Source: Boesenbergia rotunda
Lineage: Eukaryota; Streptophyta; Magnoliopsida; Zingiberales; Zingiberaceae
Direction: 5' to 3'
Assembly (NCBI GenBank): GCA_024364735.1
Contig: JAGFNQ010009979.1
Span: 35,520-99,519 of the forward strand
DNA length: 64,000 bases
Below, piece by piece: positions 35,101 through 46,689 of the stretch (positions are counted from its first letter, which is position 1; every line of letters starts with the position of its first letter). The position numbers and the translations under genes were made by a program. The notes beneath the pieces are model-generated. The model had not been told where the DNA came from. It was given only the letters and a program-made list of their open reading frames with translations, and searched no databases.

Positions 35101-35252
35101 GAGACTTCCATAGGGTACGAATCCTGAGACGTTGGGCTTCTAGAATGCCTACCGCGAGCGCTTCCCGATTTACCCTAGCGGCCGGTAGAAAACTTTCGTG
35201 GGACGGGGCTGATTGCCTGAGGTTGGAAAAACCTCGTTAATCAATTTTTTTT
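35101..35252 (+). mobile_element. SINE, plus orientation
   Basis: A 152-bp insertion flanked by a TATGCATGCATGCATAA-type target duplication (35083-35100 and 35253-35274, differing by one GCAT unit). Contains GGGTACGAATCCTGAGAC, which recalls a Pol III B-box, and a T-run 3' end. The 3' two-thirds matches the SINE at 18638-18747. CT-rich DNA at 34980-35082 is simple sequence. Confidence 0.75.
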
Positions 35253-35279
35253 CTATGCATGCATGCATGCATAACTATT

Positions 35280-36010
35280 CTCGTTGCAGCCTCAAGAATT
35301 CACTGGATCTAAAATGGATCAGATCAAACCTATCTAGAAACCTCTGATTATACTTATCTCAGTTCATGTAAATTGTTGAGGTAGCAAGAAATTCAAATAT
35401 TCTATCTATGTTTATTTCGACTTCTCCGAATGTGTTAAAATGTAATAAGGAAGAATCGACAAAAACTCCACGTTGGGCCTAATATGGATCATATTTGGCC
35501 GAATGTGAGGGTTTTTGTTGATTGAATGAAACCTACTAATGGACTTAGAGAGCTCTGGTTGTATCCATTTTGGTTCCAGCGGATTTCTACGGCTGGAAGA
35601 AGTTCAAATGTGCTATTCATTATTTATTTCGACTTTTCTGAAAGTATTTGACAAAAACCACCACATTGGGCTGATATATGACTCGATGTAGGTTTGATAT
35701 GGATCATATTAGGCATAATATATTAGGCATAATGTGAGCCTAATATGGAATCATATAAGGCATAACGTGGGGGTTTCCGATACTTTCTTATTACATTTTC
35801 GGAGAAGTCGAATCAAATAATAAATAATATATTTGAACTCCTTACAATCTCAGAAATCCACAAGACTTGAAATGGTTGTAATATGAGATTGCTACGTCAG
35901 TTAGTGAATTTTGACCAGTACTCACTTATTGACCAGTATACATTTATTGATCTAAATAGGTTCGATCGAATCTATTTTAAGTTCTATGAATTTCTGAGAA
36001 GGTAAGGAGT
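35280..36010. repeat. Complex inverted-repeat region, MITE-like
   Basis: A module with TTTATTTCGACTTCTCCGAA occurs at about 35408, in degenerate form at 35625, and inverted at about 35800-35815. TTGGGCCTAATATGGATCATAT-like segments also occur in both orientations. The region could fold on itself. No gene. Confidence 0.55.
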
Positions 36011-36197
36011 TAAACAATACCCTCCCTTGCATATTTTAACTTCTCCAAAAATATTAAATTATTTTTTTTTTAAAATTTAAATTTTAAATCGAATCTAATA
36101 TGAATTATATCATTTTCTTATTAAATCTATGAATATTTATATGTAGAAAGAGGGGACAGTGAAGAGTGAATAAATTTCCGTTTTTACTCATTTCTCT

Positions 36198-36447
36198 GCA
36201 TTCGGTGGGAACCACGGTAACAAAGGATTGCGTATTTTTCGAGGGTGATATAAATAAGACCAAACCAGTGGCAGTTTCGTAATTCTACAACAAGCGAGGT
36301 TATAATAGATAGTTCCTCGAATCCAGTCCCGTGACAATTTTACCCATCGCGTCCCAGACGCTTTCTATACACAAACATTTCTGTTGCCCCATTTCGTACT
36401 CGCGTCTCAGCATTCCGTGGGACCCGCGGTAACAAGGACTGTGTATC
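36198..36447 (+). repeat. Direct repeat upstream of the MCTP gene
   Basis: GCATTCGGTGGGAACCACGG and the following 19 bases (36198-36236) recur at 36410-36447 with a few changes, 212 bp apart. This lies 160-400 bp before the inferred first exon and could be a duplicated promoter element. Confidence 0.6.
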
Positions 36448-36599
36448 AGTGTAAAAAATCGAGTGTACGTGTATTTTTTTCTTATCGAAACCAAACGGCT
36501 AGTGTTAAAAAATTGACCAATTTCATCGATTTTTCTTTATTCAAAATAATATTTTTTTATTATTTAATAAAAATTGACGTGCCGTTAAATGTACTACGT

Positions 36600-36878
36600 C
36601 GCGCAACTACGACGAGCAGCTTGTGCCGTGAGCATTTCGAGGAGATTGGAAGAAGAGAGAAAGGCGGAGACGAACCCGGTAGCTTTTCCCCTTTTCCCCA
36701 CGGAAATGCCCTTCGATTTCGTTCCGCATTGCTCTCCATCTGCGCTCTACCCTCCTCGATAACCTTTTCCTCTTTCATTTCCCACTTTGCTAGGGCTTAA
36801 TGCTGTGAATCCTCAGATCTTGGCCAGGCCGACCTTCGAAGGCGTGATCGGAGTCGATTAAAGGGTTCAGCCCGGAAG
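36600..36878 (+). other. MCTP 5'-UTR exon 1 (start approximate)
   Basis: GC-richer leader ending GGAAG before the donor GTGAG at 36879. The start is a guess. MCTP genes usually have an intron-free coding region and an intron in the leader. Confidence 0.55.
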
Positions 36879-38409
36879 GTGAGTTTTTTTTCTTGTGGTT
36901 TGCATGAATTGCATCTGATTCGTTTGTGTTGGAGGGGAAAAAAAGGATTTTTGTTCTGTCTTCGTTTGTTGTGTTTTTTTTTTCCGTTGAAGGGGCGATG
37001 TGAAATGGGGTTAAATTGCGTTTTCAGAGTGTTTCATGTACAGATCTGGAGGAAGGTGTTTCGGTTAGTGTATGAAAGGGAACTTGAGCTGCGTGTGAGT
37101 GGGAGTGATCGTGTATTCCTTCGATCGAGCGGATGATGCTCAGATCCTCACTCAATTGTCAAGGTTCCCTCATTTTAGCGATCACTCCCACTCAAGATAG
37201 GACAAATGTTCTTTGTTTTTTTAGCTCATTTGGCCTGCATAAAATGTGTATCTCATCTAATTTTTCTCGTCAAAGAATGTTGAAGAGTTTTTTAGTATGA
37301 CACCAAAATATCCGTCTTCTTGATCTTTGTTCTCTTATTGTGAATTCAACTGGACCATCTTTGAAGGAAAGGTCATTGCTTAAGCCATTTTAGAAAGAAA
37401 GCACATTGTTAAAAAGAATAGATATATAGTAACAAGAACAAACTAAGCGTACTATTAGAGCTAATTAAAATTTATCTCTGATTTGTTTCACTTTAGATTT
37501 TTTTTTTTTGTTGACATTTTGGCTGTCTAGGATGATAATTTTATCTCCTTCCATCTATGGATGCATAAGCATACAAGTCATTAGTCAAAGAACTAAAGTT
37601 CACATTGTTCTCTCTTACTTATGATATCCATGTTATTTTCCTAATGTCAGCTTTTTACTGGTTCCGAATTGTTTATGATGGAAAAAAATTTTAATCAATG
37701 CCATTGCAGTTTTCATAATCCCTTTTTTTAATGCATTACTTTGTCAATGATGTCCGTTGTCTTATGATGCGGACTCTACAAATCTTTTATGAACTAAAAA
37801 GTCACACCGTAATTCTCTTGTGTGTATGATATCCATGCTATTTTCCTAATGACTACTTTTCACTGGATCTTTGAAAAATTTATGGCACAAAGAAATTTTT
37901 TTTATTGTTGTTAGTAAAGTTTAAATAATCTCTTCTTTTAGATGCATCATTTTGTTGATGGTTTTCATTGTCTTATGATCCAGAGACTAGAAATCTTTTA
38001 TGAGCATGTCTACTTTCTATAAACTTTCGTTTTATTTATTCTTCATCACGCTTTGTAACTAGATGTTCAAATAACTATTTTTCACTTGCTCTTTAACAAA
38101 TAAACTTCAGGCTAGCATTATTGTTTTGATTTTATGCTCCAAGGATTGACCAGTATATTCTGGATAACTATGCTGGAAAATATATTGTAAAACTTCCACT
38201 CTTCTGTATGCTATATTTTCTTTTTAAGTTATAAAAGAATCCATAATCTGATAAGCTATTAATTATTTAGTCCTCCTATACTTTAAGGGTGTCTGTACAA
38301 TTTCTACTATTGCTAGACAAGGTTCGTTACAGGGATACAAGTCTTTAACATAGGAAGCAATTAGTTACTTGATTATTGAGCTTTTCAATTATATGTGGAT
38401 TTCTCGCAG
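36879..38409 (+). other. MCTP 5'-UTR intron
   Basis: About 1.5 kb of T-rich sequence between GTGAGT at 36879 and TTCTCGCAG ending at 38409; the start codon follows 23 bases later. No coding exon was found inside; the 85-codon frame at 36879 has no domain. Confidence 0.6.
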
Positions 38410-38432
38410 AAGGATAGCAAACTTTCATAAAA

Positions 38433-41400
38433 ATGAGCAACTATAAATTGGGTGTAGAAGTTGCAAGTGCCCATGACCTCATGCCTAAGGATGGGCAGGG
38501 TTCGTCCAATCCATTCGTGGAGCTTCATTTTGATGGTCAGAAGTTCCAAACAACAATCAAAGAAAAAGATCTTAATCCTGTATGGAATGAGTGCTTCTAC
38601 TTCAATATTGCAGATCCTACCTTGCTCCCTGAGCTTGCTCTTGAAGCTTCTGTGTACAACATGAACAAAGCCACACATTCCAGGTCATTCCTTGGCAAGG
38701 TTCGCATTTCTGGAACCTCTTTGTACTCCATGCTGAAGCTGTTGTACTCCACTTTCCACTGGAAAAACGTGGAATATTTTCACGCGTTAAAGGAGAACTT
38801 GGACTTAAAGTGTTCCTGATTGATGACCCTTCTATAAAAGCTTCTAATCCTCTGTCAGCTACCGATCCTTATATGAGCAATGTCTCTCCAAGTTTAGCTC
38901 ATGAAGTTCTTTCCCAAGTCCCCCCAGTTATACATACAAATCCACCTGCAGAAAACAGACATGAGTCAAGTCATACCTTTCACAGTATCCCAAAAGAGGT
39001 CTATGAGCACCAATCATCTGCTCCAATCAGCGAACCAGTTAGGTATGTGGCTGATCCTATGAAACCTGAGCCTCCACCTCCCAGAATTATTAGGATGCAC
39101 TCAGGACCATCCTCACAACAGCCAGTGGACTTTGCTCTAAAAGAAACTAGACCTTTCCTGGGTGGGGCCAGATTGTTGGAGGCCGTGTTATTCGTGCTGA
39201 GAAGCCTTCTAGTACATATGATCTTGTGGAGCAAATGCACTATCTTTTGTTCGTGTTGTGAAGGCACGAGATTTACCGACCATGGATATTACTGGAAGCC
39301 TTGATCCTTATGTTGAAGTGAGAGTAGGTAATTACAAGGGAATCACAAAACATTTTGAGAAGAATCAGAACCCAGAATGGAATGAAGTATTTGCATTTGC
39401 TAGGGAAAGGATGCAGGCATCAATTCTTGATGTTGTGGTCAAAGACAAAGATCTGCTCAGGATGACTTTGTTGGATTGGTACGTCTTGATTTAAATGATG
39501 TTCCCATACGCGTTCCACCAGATAGCCCATTAGCTCCAGAGTGGTATCGGCTTGAGGACAAGAAAAATGAAAAAAACAAAAGGTGAACTCATGCTCGCAG
39601 TTTGGATAGGAACCCAAGCGGATGAAGCATTTCCTGAGGCATGGCACTCCGATGCAGCTGCACATGTTGATGCCTCTGCTGTTGGCTCTCACATCAGGTC
39701 AAAAGTGTATCATGCACCTAGGCTGTGGTACGTTCGTGTCAACATCGTCGAGGCACAAGATGTTATCATCGCTGATAAGACCCGCTTTCCTGATATTTAT
39801 GTTAAGGCACAGCTAGGAAATCAGATATTGAGGACAAGAACAGTTCAGGCACGGACATTTAATGCTTTCTGGAATGAAGACCACATGTTTGTGGCTGCTG
39901 AACCATTTGAGGATCACCTCATTCTTTCTGTGGAAGATCGTGTGGGGCCAAATAAAGATGAGGTGATTGGTCGTGTTGCTATTCCTTTGGCAGTAATTGA
40001 GAAGCGAGCTGATGATCGCATTGTCCATGGTCGGTGGTTCAATCTTGAGAGGCCTGTTGCAATTGATGTGGATCAGATCAAGAAGGATAAGTTTTCTAGC
40101 AGGATTCACCTCCGTGTTTGTTTGGATGGAGGATATCATGTGCTTGATGAGTCCACCCACTACAGTAGCGACCTTAGACCAACAGCAAAGCAGCTTTGGA
40201 AGCCATCGATTGGGTTGCTTGAGCTTGGCATACTCAAAGCAGAAGGGCTTCATCCTATGAAGACCCGAGAAGGAAAGGGGACATCAGATACCTATTGTGT
40301 AGCCAAGTATGGCCAGAAATGGGTACGGACCCGTACCATCATAAATGGCCTATCCCCGAGATACAATGAGCAGTATACATGGGAAGTTTTTGATCCAGAT
40401 ACAGTTCTTACAGTTGGTGTGTTTGACAATCGCCAATTAGGAGAGAAGAGCCCTAATGGTAACAAAGATGCTACAATTGGCAAGGTTCGCATACGTCTTT
40501 CAACCCTTGAAACAGGCCGTGTGTACACACATGCATACCCTCTTCTTGTTTTACATCCTTCTGGTGTCAAGAAGATGGGTGAGCTCCACCTTGCTTTACG
40601 GTTCTCGTCTACATCATTGATTAACATGATGTACATGTACTCAAAACCTTTGCTGCCCAAGATGCATTACATACGGCCTCTAACCATGATGCAACAAGAT
40701 ATGCTGCGGCACCAAGCTGTTCAGATTGTAGCTGCTCGACTTAACCGAATGGAGCCTCCCCTCAGAAAGGAAGTTGTTGAGTACATGTCTGATGTCAACT
40801 CCCATCTATGGAGCATGCGTCGAAGCAAAGCTAATTTCTTCAGGCTTATGTCAGTTTTCTCAGGTGTTTTTGCAGTGAGCAAATGGTTCGGAGATGTTTG
40901 TACGTGGAGGAACCCCATCACCACTGTACTGGTGCACATTCTGTTCTTAATGCTCGTCTGCTTCCCAGAACTGATACTTCCTACAATATTTCTCTACATG
41001 TTCCTGATTGGCATTTGGAACTACCGCTATCGACCTCGTTATCCTCCACACATGAACACCAAAATTTCACATGCAGAAGCTGTGAATCCAGATGAGCTCG
41101 ACGAGGAGTTCGATACCTTCCCTTCCGGCAGGTCTGTAGAGCTTGTTCGACTGAGGTACGATCGGCTAAGGAGCGTTGCTGGAAGGATGCAAATCGTGGT
41201 CGGTGACTTAGCAACTCAAGGAGAGAGGATCCAGTCATTGCTTAGCTGGAGAGATCCTCGGGCCACTGCAATATTTGTGGTTTTCTGCTTGATGGCCGCG
41301 CTTGTGTTTTATGTGACCCCATTGCAGGTGTTGGCTGCCCTAGCCGGTTTCTATGTGATGCGGCACCCAAGATTCCGATACAGGATGCCTTCTGCACCAA

Positions 41401-41447
41401 TAAATTTCTTCAGGAGGTTGCCAGCAAGGACCGATAGTATGCTTTAA
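38433..41447 (+). CDS. MCTP/FTIP-like protein (multiple C2 domains and transmembrane region), frameshifted
   Basis: Start ATG at 38433. Segments in order: N-terminal C2 (SNYKLGVEVASAHDL...), a proline-rich linker, a second C2 (VKARDLPTMDITGSLDPYVEVRVG), a third (WYVRVNIVEAQDVI), a fourth (LLELGILKAEGLHP) and the C-terminal phosphoribosyltransferase-like transmembrane region ending NFFRRLPARTDSML. MCTPs tether the ER to the plasma membrane at plasmodesmata and, as FTIPs, help traffic proteins such as florigen. Five single-base indels break the frame: losses near 38718-38745, in the G run 39164-39167, in the T run 39245-39248 and at 39460, and a gain in the A run 39570-39576. The net shift is zero, and the last 620 or so codons are open. 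Most indels are in homopolymers and there are no in-frame stops or non-synonymous-looking decay, so assembly error is as likely as a young pseudogene. Total expected length is about 1,000 residues. Confidence 0.9.
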
Positions 41448-42090
41448 ATAACTAGTCGCAAGTGAGATCTCTAGTGATGATTTCCTCTGTTATGTATCTT
41501 TTGTGGACTTTGGATTGTGTCGAAAGTCTTTTAAGTAGTCTCAAGTTAGATCCTCTAGTGATGGTTTCTTCTCTTATGTATCTTTTGTGGACTTTGTCCT
41601 GCAATAAACCACTATTGTGTTTATCTCGCCACAATTGGTGCTTGCTTCTAGCCCTTGGATCAATGAGTTTGAATAGAGTTAAACCCATCATCATGGGTAG
41701 GAATGACAGGAATGGATGCACTCAAGAAACTTAAATTCCACTGATGTGAGATTTTTCTTCTGATGATTGTGAATAAAAACATTGATTTGTGTAAATAGCA
41801 TGATAAGAAACTTATAATTCTTATACCTGCTCTTGAAAGTTGTCTCATTTACATTTGAATATCTTAATTCGCTATTGGTGGTATCTGAATCTCATATCGA
41901 TCTTTTGAGTATGAATTGATTCAACAAGTAATTAATTTGAAGAGGGTGGATGAAGCTTTATCCATGGTGGTTTAGAGAATGATTCTGTCGATTGTAGTCG
42001 AGTTAAAAACGAATCTACCATCCATGCTCCAGTAGTTCCTAAACAACGGTGGTTGAAGCCTCAACAACATTGTAGAGTGATTTCAAGTGA
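41448..42090 (+). other. MCTP 3' region with an 82-bp direct repeat
   Basis: AAGTGAGATCTCTAGTGATG (41460) recurs as AAGTTAGATCCTCTAGTGAT (41542), and the copies stay alike through TATGTATCTTTTGTGGACTT. AATAAA-like signals lie at about 41602 and 41772. No further gene. Confidence 0.55.
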
Positions 42091-42710
42091 GACACTTGTG
42101 GCTTTCGGAATTGATCCCGACCTTACTTACAGGTAGCTCGTCCAGTCAGCCTGGCACAGAAAAGGTCCAACAGAAGGGCCGACGAAGACCTCACCAGGGG
42201 ATTCCAAGAGCCAGGAAATCCCCCGATGCACTAACCGACCGATCCCGGGGCAGGGTCGGTCGGGTCGACCCCGAGCATCTCCTCACTCGGTCGACTACAC
42301 CCGTACCCCGATCCGGATTTGGGTGGGACAATCCAGTCGGACGCGTGGTGGCCCACGCTCCCTCAGCATTCCGTGGATATGACAACCCACAGAACCGAGA
42401 TAGAGTCAGACAGACACAGCCCAACAAACCCCCGACTCAGGGCGTACCCCGCGCCTCAACTCTCCCAGTCGGATGCATGGCGACCCACGCTCCCTGGCCA
42501 TTACCCGACCCGGGCCTTGACACTCGGACCCGCCAGTCGGCGCTCGGGCTACGAGCTAGATCGCCCCTACGCCGCCCTATGTCATTTCATCCGGGGTATG
42601 ATCTTGATGTCGGGGTAATACGCGCCTTGCCCATGTATGACACCCCTCAGTTATCCTGCCGATTCAGTACCATCGTATTGCCCAAGCACCCCGCGCCATG
42701 CTGTGGTACT
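42090..42710. mobile_element. Gypsy-type LTR fragment
   Basis: GC-rich, without domains despite a 214-codon frame. The stretch GTCGGATGCATGGCGACCCA (near 42470) matches the inverse of 34750-34775. Its right border is the TG of element E2. Limits on the left are uncertain. Confidence 0.45.
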
Positions 42711-43529
42711 TGTTGGACCTTGGATGGCTAGAGGGGGGTGTGAATAGCCAGACACACAAATTACTTCGCTTCTTTGAAACTTTCTTTCTGCGATCAAAGT
42801 TAGCAGCGGAAATAAAACACAGAAAGAACTAAACAGAAATAAACAGAGCAAACCAGTCGCTAACACGGAGGGTTTACAAGGTTCGAAAATAACTTGCCTC
42901 TACTCCTTGGCGTGCCCGTGAGGTGGGTGATCCCTTGATCATCGACAGATCAAGCCCCGGAACTCCGGATATAAAAGCCTCCTTCTAGGTGGAGTAATCT
43001 CTCCACAATCGTCTCAAGATGATAACAGTTAAGCGCAGAGACACGAGAAGAAAACTCACAAAGATGTAGCAAGAACACTCAAGTACGAAGACTACACAGA
43101 GAGCTCAAACAACTCAGCGAAACCCACAGCAAAACCCTTGCTTGTTTCCTGTCTGTTCTTTATAGCTCCTCTGCTTCCCAGCTTCTTCTTAAGCTTTGGC
43201 TCATCGTCGCCAGACTCCATCAGCACCCACTGAACTACAGCCTGACCCACTGACCTCCACTGAGCGCTCAGTCCACTGAAGACCTCTTCAGCTAAGCCTC
43301 CAGTCAGTCGCCAGCCGCGCTAGAAGCCGTTGAGACCTGGAAACATAAAACAGACAAACCTGTCACGGTGAAAGTTGCCATTGACTCTTCTCCTTGGTTT
43401 GTATCGTCCCTGCAACGTCTGCACACTCAACAGAAGCTTAGCACAACAAATCAAAAGAAATTAGCAGAGTAACAGAAGAGATCAGAGTGATTAAGAGCGA
43501 TCTGACAACGTTTTCAAATTAAAGTTCAG

Positions 43530-44040
43530 ACACTGATTGGTCACCGGACCGATCAGTGATGACCCTGATCGATTAGGTCACATCCTGATCGATCCAGTGA
43601 CTCCCTGATCGGTCACACTGACCGATCAGGGATCGTGGATCGGTCACACTGACCGATCCATCAGCTTGTTGGGCTTTCAAGTCACTACCCGCAGCTTTTC
43701 CCAATCAAAAGCACCTGATCGGTCACCTGATCGATCAGGTTGTGCCCTGATCGGTCTGGTGACCGATCAGGTCACTCCCTGACCGATCAGGAGCCATCCT
43801 GATCGGTCCAGGAGGACCTTGATCGGTCCAAGTGACCGATCAGGGTTCTCCAGCCTCTCTCTGATCCTTTCTTCTGATCGTTCAACAGAACGATCAGAAA
43901 CCACACAGAAACATTCTGATCTCTCTCTGATCGTTCACCAGAACGATCAGACATCCCTGGATCGGTCACCAAACCGATCCACAACAAGGAGTTAGTGCCA
44001 ACTCCTTGATCGGTCTCCAGACCGATCCAGCTCCGACCAA
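43530..44040. repeat. Array of TGATCGGTC/GACCGATCA palindromes
   Basis: Around a dozen imperfect palindromes of 20-26 bp with 4-6 base centres. Stem variants change on both arms: GATCGGTC with GACCGATC, GATCGTTC with GAACGATC, and outer T/A pairs replaced by G/C. Single arms also occur. Similar units appear inside E2 at 45040-45600. Confidence 0.85.
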
Positions 44041-44112
44041 TTTAACCCTAAGTCCAGAGAACAGACTCCCTAGCCTTTTCTGACTCATGCTCAGTCCCCC
44101 GGACCAAGACTC

Positions 44113-44580
44113 CGTGCCCAGCTTCACTCACCGGGACATCATTCAACCTAGCTTCACTCACTAGGACCTGGCTTCACTCACCAGGGTTTCGGTCACCTAG
44201 CTTCACTTGCTAGGACCCGGCTTCACTCACCGGGATTTCATTCACCTAGCTTCACTCGCTAGGACCCGGCTTCACTCACTGGGATTTCAGTCACGCCGCT
44301 TCACTCACCGGGACCCGGCTTCACTCATCGGGATTTCATTTACCTAGCTTCACTCGCTAGGACCCGGCTTCACTCACCGGGATCCGGCTTCACTCACTGG
44401 GACCCGACTTCACTTACCGGGATTTTCATCACCCGACTTCACTCATCGGGACCCGACTTCACTCACCGGGATTTCCGTCACCTGGCTTCACTCACCAGGA
44501 CCCGGCTTCACTCACCGAGATTTCCATCCACTTAGCTTCACTCGCTAGGACCTGGCTTCACTCACCAGGGTTTTCTGCCC
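44113..44580. repeat. Array of CTTCACTCAC-loop hairpins
   Basis: About 20 units with the conserved loop TTCACTC and 5-6 bp stems that vary in pairs: CCCGG/CCGGG, CCTAG/CTAGG, CCTGG/CCAGG and CCCGA/TCGGG. Separators read GATTTCATTCA or GATCC. Confidence 0.88.
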
Positions 44581-44675
44581 AGTCCCCGACCAGGACTTAA
44601 GCCGGATTTACTCACTCACCTAAACTTAAATCGGTGTCAACACCAAAACAACAATTAGGTCAGACTACATCAACA

Positions 44676-44690
44676 ATCTCCCCTTTTTTG
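44676..44690 (-). promoter_or_regulatory. Polypurine tract of E2
   Basis: Minus strand CAAAAAAGGGGAGAT directly before the 3' LTR TGTTGATG. Confidence 0.75.
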
Positions 44691-46196
44691 TTGTTTGACA
44701 ACCCGATTCTAAGTTTAGGTATTAACAATCAATCGAAGTCAATTATCGTAAGGGAATCAAAGTCCTCCCCCTACAATAATTAAATTTGTAACAAACCCAA
44801 TAAAACCTAAACTTAATCAACCATTCTCTCCCCCTTTATCAAACATCGAAAAGGGTATTGTTATTAAGTTTAAACATACCTCCCCCTTAAACAAAGGCCT
44901 CTCACCAAACCCAAAATAAAACGAAGTATAATTTTTGAATTGCATATGAGAGGTATATACCATAAATGTATCATGGCAACAATGTAATGCATCATACGGC
45001 AATATGTAATGCACTTGTATCAGACAGATAGTCCTGATTGGTCTCCTTGACCGTTCAGGATGAGGCCTGATCGGTCTGTGGACCGATCAGATTCAGATAA
45101 ATTCTAAAATTCTGATATCAGACTGCATTAACAATTCGATATTTCAGAAACAGGTTTGTTTAACTAAAACTCATCCGACCACACGAGTGTAGACTACATT
45201 AACAATAGGTATTTCAGAAAAATTTCTGAAACACGATATGAGTTTCTTGACTAAAAGATATTCCTCATCAAGGAACAAGAGTCATGATTCAAACAACCCT
45301 TTCTTATGGATTTAACAAAAAAAAAAATTCTAACACAGGTTTATATCAAATCAGTATTAGGTTTGTTCCAAGTATGTCTTAACCATAAACCTAATTCTTA
45401 GTTCTATTGATAATTTACCAATTTTGATGAAAGGGAATCGGACAGTTGATCGGACTGAGGAGTTTTTGGACCATTCAAGGAGTTCCCTGATCAGAACTGA
45501 TCTGATCGGTCACCAGACCGATCAGAGGGATCCCTGATCGGTCACGATGACCAATCAGGGTGAGTCCTGATCGGTCGGTGGACCGATCTGGTTCGATACA
45601 GAGAGTTTCTCAGTTCACCAACCGATCAAATTTCAGAAACAAGGTTTCAGAAACTCTGATATGTTTCAGAACCAAGTTTGTTTCAACTCTCAACCACTCC
45701 TAATACAATTAGATTCAATCCCTTTGATCCTAGAGGTGTTCATTTAACTGAAATTTTTCCTTCACTAAGAGTCAAGAATCCTTATGGATTTAATAATATT
45801 TCAAAACAGATTGGTATTTTCAAGTGTGTTCAAAATATGTATCAAGTCCATAATTCCTAAATTTGTCTATCAGGTTTGTATCAAAGTATGATCAGTATGT
45901 TCTAATTTTGATCGGTTTGTATCAGAATTTTGTACATTGCTCACAAATACAAATGAAAACAAACTTCCGAAAAGAAAAATTCAATGTATCTACATTGTAT
46001 AGGGAATTCAAGTGTTCTATTGATTTAAATCTAATCACCTAAATTAAAAAAAAACTTTCCCATGAGTAGTACATGATCATCCATTAAGTGAAGGAACTGG
46101 TATCATAAGAACCACATCCTAACTAGGAATGGTCATGTGTTTGGAGCACCAATTATCAACAACCCATGTTAATAGATGCTCCCCCTCAACCAATGC
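44691..46196 (-). other. E2 internal non-coding region
   Basis: AT-rich, with scattered GATCGGTC palindromes (45040-45090, 45490-45600). No pol domain on either strand. Confidence 0.6.
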
Positions 46197-46593
46197 CTAC
46201 ACAATTCGAAATATGAAGGTTTTAGGTACCCAAATTTTGGGACCTAATGCATCTACAATGAAGGTCTTAGGCACCCATGCCTTAGTCATTTTCTTCTTAA
46301 GTCCATGAACCCTAGAATCATTTGGTGATCTAATATGGGTTCTAGACATTAATGACACAAAGGTTGGTTCTTTAGGTCGGTAACCTATACCGGCCTTGTT
46401 ATAAACTGCTCTTTGAGAATTAAGGATCATATCTAAAGTTTTGGAGCTAGTTGAAAATTTCTCAAGAATATTCTTGAGGTTTTCAACTTCGCTCTTCAAG
46501 TCCTTATTTTCATCCTCAAGAGTCTTAATATACAAGTCATCAATATCATGATCCTTAGGTGTTTTCAATTGTTCTATTTCTAATTTTAAAACC
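46197..46593 (-). pseudogene. E2 gag, C-terminal part
   Basis: Coiled-coil stretch (LKLEIEQLK...LEDENKDLKSEVENLKNILEKF) followed by SKTLDMILNSQRAVYNKAGIGY, which matches the E3 Gag C-terminus (KNLDMILGKQKSVLNRSGLGY). It continues in frame the Gag part that ends at 53892, once E1 and one target copy are removed. The protein ends in repeated WVPKTF blocks. Confidence 0.8.
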
Positions 46594-46689
46594 TGTTGGT
46601 GCAGGAAGCACCATATCGAACCTTGTTTTGATATTGGCAAAGGATTCAAAGTTAAGTGTTTCTTGTTTTCTAACAAGTTAATCTAGTGT

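Larger units (their letters stand above)
42711..44675 (-). repeat. 3' LTR of E2
   Basis: 1965 bp from TGTTGGACC to ACATCAACA. Contains two kinds of stem-loop array (43530-44040 and 44113-44580). The matching 5' LTR has the same arrays with different copy numbers. Confidence 0.85.

Noticed and set aside
36879..37136. 85-codon frame after the MCTP leader exon
   Set aside because: Begins at the splice donor inside the inferred intron and has no domain.
42087..42731. 214-codon plus-strand frame
   Set aside because: Lies in a GC-rich LTR fragment and runs into the E2 LTR; no known domain.
43530..44580. CRISPR-like array
   Set aside because: Regular short repeats, but spacers are not unique, units vary, there are no cas genes, and it lies in a plant LTR.
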